Source: an uncultured Tidjanibacter sp. (GTDB lineage: Bacteria > Bacteroidota > Bacteroidia > Bacteroidales > Rikenellaceae). From it: 64,000 nt of DNA. Positions 57,551 to 64,000 of this stretch are shown in pieces (the stretch's first letter is position 1; each line of letters starts with the position of its first letter). The notes under the pieces were generated by a model. The model ran no database searches. It saw only the letters and a program-made list of their open reading frames with translations, and was not told the DNA's origin. The position numbers and the translations under genes are program-made. The stretch lies in the NCBI GenBank assembly GCA_944326085.1, contig CALVCL010000012.1, forward strand, positions 62,001-126,000, written 5' to 3'.

Positions 57551-58258
57551 CTAACGTCTTGCTGCCAGCCACATCACCAGTGATGAAAGGACATACAACA
57601 CTACTGCAAGTCCAACTCCAGGAATACCCGCCACAACAATAATAACAAATGCCATCAACAGAAACACGTAACGCACGGCATTGCGGCTAAACCCGACTCC
57701 ATCGAATTTCAGAGAAAACATCTTTACGGAAGAGACCATAAGCAGTGCAAGGACCACTCCGACGGCCAATACCACCCACTGCATATATGCCGACACAGGC
57801 ATGCCAATATATGATGACGCATACCATCCTGCAGCACCTACAAACAATGCACACGCAGGTACAGGAAGCCCGCGAAAATCAGATGCATGGTTATCTTCTG
57901 CATTAAATCTTGCAAGCCTCAATGCACCACAAACAGCAATAATCAGCAATATTGCGCTCCACCATCCGTGACCGCCTACAATATAATAGACTTTCATGGA
58001 GATAATCGTCGGCAGAAGCACAAAACTCACCATATCTGACAGGGAATCAAGCTGCGCACCTATCTCGGAATACTGTCCTGTCAGCCTTGCCACAAATCCG
58101 TCAAGAAAATCGAATACTGCCGCCGCCATCATCAACACGAATGCCACACGCAGCGCCTCATGCGACTGCAGCGACACCATTCCTATTATTGCCACACTAC
58201 CGCATAGAAGATTTGCGAGAGTCACTATATTCGGTAAGGTAATAAGTCTTGATTTCAT
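57551..58258 (-). CDS. pssA: CDP-diacylglycerol--serine O-phosphatidyltransferase
   Basis: 235 residues with about seven membrane helices. The CDP-alcohol phosphotransferase motif is complete: DFLDGFVARLTGQYSEIG followed by AQLDSLSDMVSF, giving D-G-x2-A-R-x8-G-x3-D-x3-D. The start MKSRLITLPNIVTLANLLCG and size match bacterial type II PssA, which makes phosphatidylserine, precursor of phosphatidylethanolamine. No Psd gene is adjacent. A -7 element lies 26 bases upstream. Confidence 0.93.
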   Translation of the reverse strand: MKSRLITLPNIVTLANLLCGSVAIIGMVSLQSHEALRVAFVLMMAAAVFDFLDGFVARLTGQYSEIGAQLDSLSDMVSFVLLPTIISMKVYYIVGGHGWWSAILLIIAVCGALRLARFNAEDNHASDFRGLPVPACALFVGAAGWYASSYIGMPVSAYMQWVVLAVGVVLALLMVSSVKMFSLKFDGVGFSRNAVRYVFLLMAFVIIVVAGIPGVGLAVVLYVLSSLVMWLAARR

Positions 58259-58284
58259 AATAATAAGTTACATGTCGTGACCAC

Positions 58285-58292
58285 AAAGGTAA
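58285..58292 (-). promoter_or_regulatory. -7 promoter element of pssA
   Basis: Minus strand TACCTTTG, exact TAnnTTTG, 26 bases upstream of the pssA ATG. Confidence 0.6.
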
Positions 58293-58455
58293 TAAAAACT
58301 GTTGCACGCATTCCGTGAGTTTACCTTTATTTGCAAGCAACCATATAAACGAACGGTTATCAAACCGCGTTATTTTATGTTGCATGCAAATATCCGGCAT
58401 CAATTTATTATTTTTACAACATTGTATGACATACAAACGCACGGAACAAATTGAC

Positions 58456-60102
58456 ATGACACGCGACATACTGCTTAAAGGCGGCCACGTAGCCGACGGA
58501 GGAACCGGTTTGCTTTACAAATCCGACGTACTTGTCAGCGACGGCAAAATATCACGCATTGCCGAAGACATTACCGATCCAAATGCCGAAACGATAGACT
58601 GTCTCGGGAAAATCATAACAGCGGGATTCATAGATGCACACGTACACATAGAATCAAGCATGGTGCTTCCTGAAGCCTTCGGCGAGGCGGTATTGCCGCA
58701 TGGCACAACTTCAGTAATAGCCGACCCGCATGAAGTGGTCAATGTTGCCGGAGCGTCAGGTCTGCATGAATTTCTAGATGAGGCCGCCAAAGCGCCAATA
58801 GACATTTTCACAGTAGTTCCGTCGAGTGTACCGGCAACGCCGCTGGACACCAACGGGGCAGGCAAGTTCCTTGCATCAGACATGGCTGAATTTGTATCAC
58901 GCCCCGACATCGTAGGACTCGGAGAAGTCATGTGCGTTTATGACGTTGTCGAAGGCAACCATGAAATACTGGACAAGATAGCACTTTTCCACAACAAGAC
59001 AATTGACGGTCACTCTACCGGCATTCCCGAGGATATACTTGACAAATACATAGCAGCAGGAATACAGAATGACCACGAGAGCAACGATACCGCCTCCATG
59101 CTGGCACGTTACAGCCGCGGCATGAACATATACATTCGCGAAGGCAGCGCAGCCCGCAATGCCAATGACCTGCTGTCGTGCGTCAGAGACGAACGCCTCG
59201 ATGTTTCACGTTTTGCCTTCTGCACGGACGACAAGCATCTGGCCACAATAGCTGCCGAAGGCCACATATCCTACATCGTCCGAATGGCCCGCTCCATGGG
59301 CTTCAGTTGGGGAGCTGTAGCACGAATGGCATCATATAACCCGTGCCGCTTCTACCGCCTCGACAACAGAGGCAATATACGCGAAGGTTATATCGCCGAC
59401 ATAGTGGTTACTGACGATACGTGCGACAACATATCTCTCGTCATCAAAAACGGACGTAAAGTCGCCGCAGACGGTAAACTAATCCATGACATACGCCGCA
59501 CATCGAACAAAACATTTGCCAATACCGTACATTTCCGCCACCTAACACCGGACGATTTCGACATACCGCAAAGCCTTTGCAACATAGCGATAGGACTTGT
59601 CGACGGACAGTTGCTGACTCGCAGGATATATCCTTCACAGGAAGAATGCAATGGTCTTTCGCTGCTTGCCACAATAGAACGCTACGGAAAGAACGGCAAC
59701 ATGGCTGTATGCCTCATGAATGGGTACGGCATCCATAACGGAGCCGTTGCCACCAGCGTTTCGCACGACTCGCACAATGTAATATGCGCCGGCGACAATC
59801 CTGCCGACATGGCCGTTGCCTGCAACAGGCTGAAAGAACTGGGCGGCGGTTATGTCATAGCCTCGGAAGGCAAAGTCATCGGCGAATGCGCCCTGCCTGC
59901 CTACGGTCTAATGTCAGACCGTGATGCCGACACGGTATCCGCAACCATACACGAACTAGAAACCAAGGCCCACGCCCTCGGTGTAAACCCAGGCATAGAC
60001 CCGTTCACCACACTGTCATTCGTAGCCCTGCCCGTAATACCGTCACTGCGTCTGCTCGACACGGGACTTTACGATGTAGATGAAGGCAAATTCATATCAT
60101 AG
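58456..60102 (+). CDS. ade: adenine deaminase
   Basis: 548 residues from ATG 58456 (MTRDILLKGGHVADGG); in-frame starts further up (58426 and before) are not supported by the family. It converts adenine to hypoxanthine and ammonia. Amidohydrolase metal site GFIDAHVHIESSMVLPEAF, then GTTSVIADPHEVVNVAG, GHSTGIPED, CTDDKHL and the C-terminal GIDPFTTLSFVALPVIPSLRL are all classic Ade. The N-terminal helical extension of E. coli Ade is missing. The guanine deaminase gene begins four bases after its stop codon, so the two are coupled. Confidence 0.94.
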   Translation: MTRDILLKGGHVADGGTGLLYKSDVLVSDGKISRIAEDITDPNAETIDCLGKIITAGFIDAHVHIESSMVLPEAFGEAVLPHGTTSVIADPHEVVNVAGASGLHEFLDEAAKAPIDIFTVVPSSVPATPLDTNGAGKFLASDMAEFVSRPDIVGLGEVMCVYDVVEGNHEILDKIALFHNKTIDGHSTGIPEDILDKYIAAGIQNDHESNDTASMLARYSRGMNIYIREGSAARNANDLLSCVRDERLDVSRFAFCTDDKHLATIAAEGHISYIVRMARSMGFSWGAVARMASYNPCRFYRLDNRGNIREGYIADIVVTDDTCDNISLVIKNGRKVAADGKLIHDIRRTSNKTFANTVHFRHLTPDDFDIPQSLCNIAIGLVDGQLLTRRIYPSQEECNGLSLLATIERYGKNGNMAVCLMNGYGIHNGAVATSVSHDSHNVICAGDNPADMAVACNRLKELGGGYVIASEGKVIGECALPAYGLMSDRDADTVSATIHELETKAHALGVNPGIDPFTTLSFVALPVIPSLRLLDTGLYDVDEGKFIS

Positions 60103-60106
60103 TGCC

Positions 60107-60703
60107 ATGACAACCAAAACATTCATCATTGCCTGCACATGTGCCGTAATTGCTACGGGCTGTATAGGCAAGCGCAGCAACTCTGCCGACAGTTCGACAC
60201 AGAATGCCGCGACAACCACCGAAATGCAAAAAGAGATGACAAACGAAGAACTGATGGCCAAAGCCATCTCCCTTTCCGAAGATAACGTATCAAACGGCGG
60301 CGGACCTTTCGGTGCCGTCATAGCCCGCGATGGCAAAATAATAGCCACCGGTGTCAACCGTGTCACAGCACAGAACGACCCCACGGCCCATGCAGAAGTC
60401 AGCGCCATACGTGCCGCTGCCAACGCTCTAGGCACATTCGACTTGAGCGGATGCGAAATATACACTTCATGCGAACCATGCCCCATGTGTCTGGGCGCAA
60501 TATACTGGGCACGCCTCGACAAGGTTTACTTCGCCAATACCAAAGACGATGCCAAGGCTATCGGTTTCGATGATTCGTTCATTTATGACGAACTTGCCCT
60601 GCCGCGCTCGGAACGCAGCCTACATTCGGAGGAAATGATGCGCGACGAGGCTCTCAATGCCTTCCGCATGTGGAAACAGAAAAGCGACAAGACGGAATAC
60701 TGA
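60107..60703 (+). CDS. guanine deaminase with an N-terminal lipoprotein signal peptide
   Basis: 198 residues from ATG 60107. Residues 1-19 read as a lipoprotein signal (FIIACTCAVIATGC; lipobox IATGC), then a Ser/Thr/Asn-rich linker to about residue 43. From MTNEELMAKAISLSEDN onward the chain is a standard cytosolic guanine deaminase of about 155 residues: GGGPFGAVIARDG, zinc motif HAEVSAI, SCEPCPMC, and a Tyr-ending tail. It turns guanine into xanthine. In-frame ATGs at 60224 and 60236, preceded by a purine-rich stretch, would give the unanchored enzyme. Such an anchor on this enzyme is unusual; it may be lipid-bound in the periplasm, or dual-located. Confidence 0.85.
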   Translation: MTTKTFIIACTCAVIATGCIGKRSNSADSSTQNAATTTEMQKEMTNEELMAKAISLSEDNVSNGGGPFGAVIARDGKIIATGVNRVTAQNDPTAHAEVSAIRAAANALGTFDLSGCEIYTSCEPCPMCLGAIYWARLDKVYFANTKDDAKAIGFDDSFIYDELALPRSERSLHSEEMMRDEALNAFRMWKQKSDKTEY

Positions 60704-60709
60704 CACTGC

Positions 60710-61306
60710 ATGCAAACGCCAACATCCATGCCAGTCACCGAGACACACCCGTTAAAACCATTTCTGCCGCAAGGGGCACGACTGCTTATGCTCGGCAGTT
60801 TTCCTCCGCAGCGCACACGCTGGTCAATGGAGTTTTACTATCCCAATTTTCAAAACGACATGTGGCGCATCATGGGAATTGTATTCTTCGGCGACCGCGA
60901 CAAATTTGTCATACCCGGCGAAAAACGCTTTAATCGCAATGTCATTGAGGAGTTCTGCAGCAACCGCGGCATAGCACTGTCCGATACCGCAGCCGAAGTA
61001 GTACGAACCCACAACAACGCTGCCGACAAATATCTCGACATTGTCACACCGTTCGACATAGCCGGACACCTCTCCGCCATTCCCGAATGTATCGCGGTAG
61101 CGGCAACCGGCGAAAAGGCGGCCGACACTTTTGCGGCCGCAGCAGGATGTTCGGCCCCCGCGACAGGCCAATGCGAACCGTTCGTATTCGACGGACGTAA
61201 AATGCTATTTTACCGAATGCCGTCAACATCACGCGCATACCCGCTGCCGCTGCATGAAAAAGCTGCTGCCTACGAAAACATGTTCCGTACCATCGGACTG
61301 CTGTAA
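60710..61306 (+). CDS. uracil/hypoxanthine-DNA glycosylase superfamily protein (HDG-like)
   Basis: 198 residues (an in-frame ATG at 60728 would give 192). The N-terminal motif LLMLGSFPPQRTRWSMEFYYPN followed by NDMWRIMG (in two parts) resembles the family-6 hypoxanthine-DNA glycosylases (GSFPS...YY...N-x-FW) and the related MUG group of UDGs, and PSTSRAYPLPLHEKAAAY near the end fits motif 2 of that fold. It probably removes a deaminated base from DNA; which one is not known. It starts six bases after the guanine deaminase gene, so three deamination-related genes share a strand and likely a transcript. Confidence 0.75.
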   Translation: MQTPTSMPVTETHPLKPFLPQGARLLMLGSFPPQRTRWSMEFYYPNFQNDMWRIMGIVFFGDRDKFVIPGEKRFNRNVIEEFCSNRGIALSDTAAEVVRTHNNAADKYLDIVTPFDIAGHLSAIPECIAVAATGEKAADTFAAAAGCSAPATGQCEPFVFDGRKMLFYRMPSTSRAYPLPLHEKAAAYENMFRTIGLL

Positions 61307-61356
61307 CAGCAACAACCAATACAGTACCATGAATATTCCATTTTCACGATAAAACA

Positions 61357-61388
61357 TTGCAGACATATAATTATTTTTTATACATTTG
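61357..61388 (+). promoter_or_regulatory. promoter of oxyR
   Basis: TTG at 61357-61359 and TACATTTG at 61381-61388 (exact TAnnTTTG), 21 bases apart; ATG 22 bases downstream. It overlaps the 24 codons of open frame upstream of the true start. Confidence 0.65.
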
Positions 61389-61409
61389 CGACACACTATA
61401 GATTTTAAT

Positions 61410-62309
61410 ATGACAATAGTTCAATTGGAATATCTGCTCGCAGTAGTCAATTTCGGCAGTTTTTCTCTTGCTGCCGAACGCTGTTTCATCACGCAGCCGT
61501 CGCTGAGCATGCAGATAAAGAACCTCGAGGAAGAACTCGGTGTCATGCTTCTCGACCGTTCCAAAAAGCCCGTGATGCTCACACAGGCCGGAATGGTCGT
61601 GGCCGAAAGGGCCCGCGAAACGGTACGCATGTTCAATTCGGTTTATGAAGATGTATCGGTTCTGAAAGGTACAATAGCCGGAGTACTGCGCCTCGGAGTA
61701 ATCCCGACAATAGCCCCTTACCTGCTGCCGCGCATGGTACAGGATTTTGCACACAGATGCCCCGACGTCCACCTCGAAATCAAGGAGATGATTACGCCAC
61801 AGATAGTTCGCAGCATGGAACACGATGAAATCGATGCGGCCATACTTGCCGGAGGCACGTGTCCCGAGGGAATTACCGAGGATTGCCTGTTCGACGACAA
61901 GTTCTACGCGTATGTATCCCCGCAGCACAAGATGTACGACCGCACAAACGTAAGACTGGAAGACCTCGAACTGAAAGACATGCTCCTCCTGTCAGAAGGC
62001 CACTGCTTCAGAGACCAAATACTTGACCTGTGCCCGTCGAGAAGCAACAACCACGCATCGTACTATTTCGAGAGCGGATCGCTCGAAACTCTCATGCGCA
62101 TAGTGGACAGTTCGGAATTCATGACAATAATTCCAGAAATGGCTGTCCCATACGTGCCGGCAGAACACCGCAGCCAGATAAAACCGTTGGCCAAAGGCGC
62201 CGTATCACGCAAAATTGCGGTAGCAGTGCGCCGTACATACGTAAAGGAAACCATCATCAAGGCAATGAAAGAATCCATAGTGGCAGTCTCGCACACTCTG
62301 ACAGTATAA
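61410..62309 (+). CDS. oxyR: hydrogen peroxide-sensing LysR regulator OxyR
   Basis: 299 residues from ATG 61410 (MTIVQLEYLLAVVNFGSFS). N-terminal LysR helix-turn-helix (AAERCFITQPSLSMQIKNLEEELG), then the substrate-domain fold. The redox pair is in LSEGHCFRDQILDLC, with the spacing of OxyR Cys199 and Cys208 and the preceding conserved His; this is stronger evidence for OxyR than for a general LysR protein. It activates catalase, peroxiredoxin and Dps genes in Bacteroides; none of those is in the window. It has its own promoter and is not in the purine-deaminase run. Confidence 0.92.
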   Translation: MTIVQLEYLLAVVNFGSFSLAAERCFITQPSLSMQIKNLEEELGVMLLDRSKKPVMLTQAGMVVAERARETVRMFNSVYEDVSVLKGTIAGVLRLGVIPTIAPYLLPRMVQDFAHRCPDVHLEIKEMITPQIVRSMEHDEIDAAILAGGTCPEGITEDCLFDDKFYAYVSPQHKMYDRTNVRLEDLELKDMLLLSEGHCFRDQILDLCPSRSNNHASYYFESGSLETLMRIVDSSEFMTIIPEMAVPYVPAEHRSQIKPLAKGAVSRKIAVAVRRTYVKETIIKAMKESIVAVSHTLTV

Positions 62310-62360
62310 GAAGGTAGCACCATATCGAAACACGATGACGGTTATGTAGCAAAAAAAACT

Positions 62361-62368
62361 TATTTTTG
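62361..62368 (+). promoter_or_regulatory. -7 promoter element of rsfS
   Basis: TATTTTTG, exact TAnnTTTG, 33 bases upstream of the ATG at 62402. Confidence 0.6.
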
Positions 62369-62401
62369 CACGATTTATAGAAATCTAAACACCTAACGAG
62401 T

Positions 62402-62767
62402 ATGGACAAATTGCTGGATACAATCATATCTGCAATAGAAGACAAAAAAGGTAAAAACATACTTTGCATAGACCTCAAGGAAGTGGAAGGATCCATTACC
62501 GATGCATTTGTGGTTTGCAATGCCGAATCTACCACTCAGGTTGCGGCTATTGCCGATGGTATAGAGGAAAAGGTACTCGAAACACTTGGCGAAAAACCAC
62601 GCAGAATAGAAGGAATGCAGAATGCCATATGGGTAGTGGTAGACTATATGGATGTCATGGTACACATCTTCCAGACACAGGCCCGTGAATTCTACCGTCT
62701 TGATGAATTATGGGCCGATGCACCATCTACAAAATATGGTGAATGGGAAAACGAAATAAAAAGGTAA
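62402..62767 (+). CDS. rsfS: ribosomal silencing factor RsfS
   Basis: 121 residues. RsfS binds ribosomal protein uL14 and blocks joining of subunits when nutrients are short. The core DLKEVEGSITDAFVVCNAESTTQVAAIAD (in parts) and GMQNAIWVVVDYMDVMVHIFQ, with the tail YRLDELWADAP, are typical. It is followed after 78 bases by ftsH, a common order in Bacteroidota. Confidence 0.95.
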   Translation: MDKLLDTIISAIEDKKGKNILCIDLKEVEGSITDAFVVCNAESTTQVAAIADGIEEKVLETLGEKPRRIEGMQNAIWVVVDYMDVMVHIFQTQAREFYRLDELWADAPSTKYGEWENEIKR

Positions 62768-62845
62768 ACGACACGTTAGTGTTACATCGCCATTATTTTC
62801 AGCGATGACAACCTTCTTTCTTAATCATCAGAACAGAACTTAAAT

Positions 62846-64000
62846 ATGGCTTTAAACAACCAAACCAATAGGAACGGAAACGGCAAACGTCCACCATTCA
62901 TGTCAATGGGATACGGGTCGTGGATATACGGTATTCTGTTCCTGCTTATCATAGGCTGGGCATGGTTCGGCAACAGTGAGGCTCCGGTCAAGACAAACTG
63001 GAACGCTGTGGAGGAGATGATAATTGCCGGCGATGTGGAAAGCATCGAAGTGGTAAACAAGGAACAGGCCAATGTCCGTTTAAAAACATCTGCCGTTGAA
63101 AAATACGCTTCTCAACCTGAATACCGCAGTATGCCGAGAAGGGGAATACAATTCGTATTCAATATCGGCGATGTGGCTACATTCCGTCAGGATCTCGACA
63201 AAGCTGAAGCACAGTCGGGGCAAACAGTATTGTTGACGTACGAAACAAAACGAAACGTATGGGTAGATCTGTTAGGCTTCCTGCCCTTCATCCTGTTGAT
63301 GATATTCTTCATAGTCATGATGCGCAACGCTTCCAAGGGCGCCGGCAGTCAGGGCGGAGTATTTAATGTAGGGAAAGCCAAAGTACAGGTCGTCGACCAG
63401 AACACCAAGGACAGAGTTACATTCAAGGATGTCGCCGGCCTCGAAGAGGCTAAGGTGGAGATAATGGAGATTGTGGATTTCCTCCGCAATCCGCAGAAAT
63501 ACAGGGAACTTGGTGGCAAAATACCAAAGGGAGCATTGCTCGTTGGCCCTCCGGGAACAGGTAAGACACTGCTGGCAAAGGCTGTAGCTGGTGAAGCCAA
63601 TGTACCGTTTTTCACCATGAGCGGCTCCGACTTTGTAGAAATGTTTGTCGGTGTAGGTGCATCCCGAGTAAGAGACCTCTTCCGTCAGGCAAAGGAAAAA
63701 GCCCCCTGCATCGTATTCATCGATGAAATCGATGCTGTCGGTCGTGCCCGCAGCAAAAATGCAGGTTTCTCCAGCAACGATGAACGCGAAAATACCCTCA
63801 ATCAGCTTCTCACCGAGATGGACGGCTTCGGAACCAACTCCGGAGTAATCATTCTCGCCGCTACAAACCGTGCCGATATTTTAGACAAGGCATTAATGCG
63901 CGCAGGACGTTTCGACCGTCAGATTGAGGTCGGATTACCAGACATTAAGGAAAGAGGTGAAATCTTCAATGTCCATCTTCGCAACATAAAACTCGATCCG
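62846..64000 (+). CDS. ftsH: ATP-dependent zinc metalloprotease FtsH, N-terminal part (cut by window edge)
   Basis: 385 codons, open to the window end. N-terminal membrane helix ([18 protein letters not shown]), a periplasmic FtsH_ext domain (residues about 45-140), a second helix ([18 protein letters not shown]), then the AAA+ ATPase: VAGLEEAK, Walker [15 protein letters not shown] near residue 232, pore loop [14 protein letters not shown], Walker [13 protein letters not shown] and the sensor/arginine finger [18 protein letters not shown]. The zinc protease domain lies beyond the window. It degrades misfolded membrane proteins and regulators. Start ATG 62846 fits the short basic N-terminus. 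Confidence 0.96.
   Translation, partial: MALNNQTNRNGNGKRPPFMSMGYGSWIYGILFLLIIGWAWFGNSEAPVKTNWNAVEEMIIAGDVESIEVVNKEQANVRLKTSAVEKYASQPEYRSMPRRGIQFVFNIGDVATFRQDLDKAEAQSGQTVLLTYETKRNVWVDLLGFLPFILLMIFFIVMMRNASKGAGSQGGVFNVGKAKVQVVDQNTKDRVTFKDVAGLEEAKVEIMEIVDFLRNPQKYRELGGKIPKGALLVGPPGTGKTLLAKAVAGEANVPFFTMSGSDFVEMFVGVGASRVRDLFRQAKEKAPCIVFIDEIDAVGRARSKNAGFSSNDERENTLNQLLTEMDGFGTNSGVIILAATNRADILDKALMRAGRFDRQIEVGLPDIKERGEIFNVHLRNIKLDP

Overview
The window looks like chromosomal core sequence from a member of the Bacteroidales (phylum Bacteroidota). The grounds are protein families largely confined to that phylum (a DUF4954 beta-helix protein, a Porin_10-type outer-membrane protein, a TonB-dependent receptor with a carboxypeptidase-like N-terminal domain, a DUF6769-like Cys/His protein), many genes without a Shine-Dalgarno sequence, and repeated matches to the phylum's -7 promoter element TAnnTTTG. 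Genus cannot be fixed from the sequence alone. I saw no insertion sequence, prophage, CRISPR array, tRNA or 5S/16S/23S gene; the one certain RNA gene is RNase P RNA (23195-23580).

Layout. 1-1699 (minus): MerR-type regulator, Nif3-like protein and the start of a zinc-ribbon coiled-coil protein. 1843-3778 (plus): stand-alone riboflavin kinase and S-adenosylhomocysteinase. 3844-5099 (minus): two-part ThrE-like exporter. 5282-11435 (minus): metal-efflux operon in the order Cys/His-rich small protein, histidine-rich membrane-fusion lipoprotein, HME-type RND pump, TolC-like channel, with a structured intergenic element. 11558-17725 (minus): TonB-dependent receptor, beta-helix lipoprotein and an Fn3-like lipoprotein that shares a module with it. 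17888-20180 (minus): metallophosphoesterase and a RibD-like enzyme with its two domains in reversed order. 20354-26777 (plus): FtsE-like ATPase, gyrB, rnpB, queA, ygiQ. 26817-28231 (minus): recF and DUF721. 28477-33910 (plus): TPR membrane protein, ribH, DUF898 protein, lysS, tpiA. 34119-38561 (minus): superoxide dismutase, membrane protein, rpoN, asnS. 38786-42423 (plus): DUF4954 protein, truncated GH2-like protein, rlmH. 42449-52169 (minus): KdsC-like phosphatase, DUF2520 protein, YihY, THUMP-like methyltransferase, comEC, comM, dnaB, zinc CDF transporter. 52317-58258 (minus): lemA, TPM protein, MltF-like transglycosylase, porin, pssA. 58456-64000 (plus): adenine deaminase, a guanine deaminase carrying a lipoprotein signal, an HDG/UDG-like DNA glycosylase, oxyR, rsfS and the first 385 codons of ftsH.

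How the genes fit together. Riboflavin functions are scattered over three loci (kinase, RibD-like, RibH). Oxidative-stress functions (OxyR, SOD) and the metal-handling operon have their own promoters. The most unusual items are the predicted lipid-anchored guanine deaminase, which has two in-frame internal start codons that would give the ordinary cytoplasmic enzyme; its close linkage to adenine deaminase and a deaminated-base glycosylase; the domain-swapped RibD; a GH2-like protein that has lost its catalytic residues; a three-way-junction RNA element inside the metal-efflux operon; and a possible antisense small RNA beyond ribH. No single locus is clearly a wholly new system. The ade-guaD-glycosylase cluster and the receptor/beta-helix lipoprotein/Fn3 lipoprotein locus are the best candidates.
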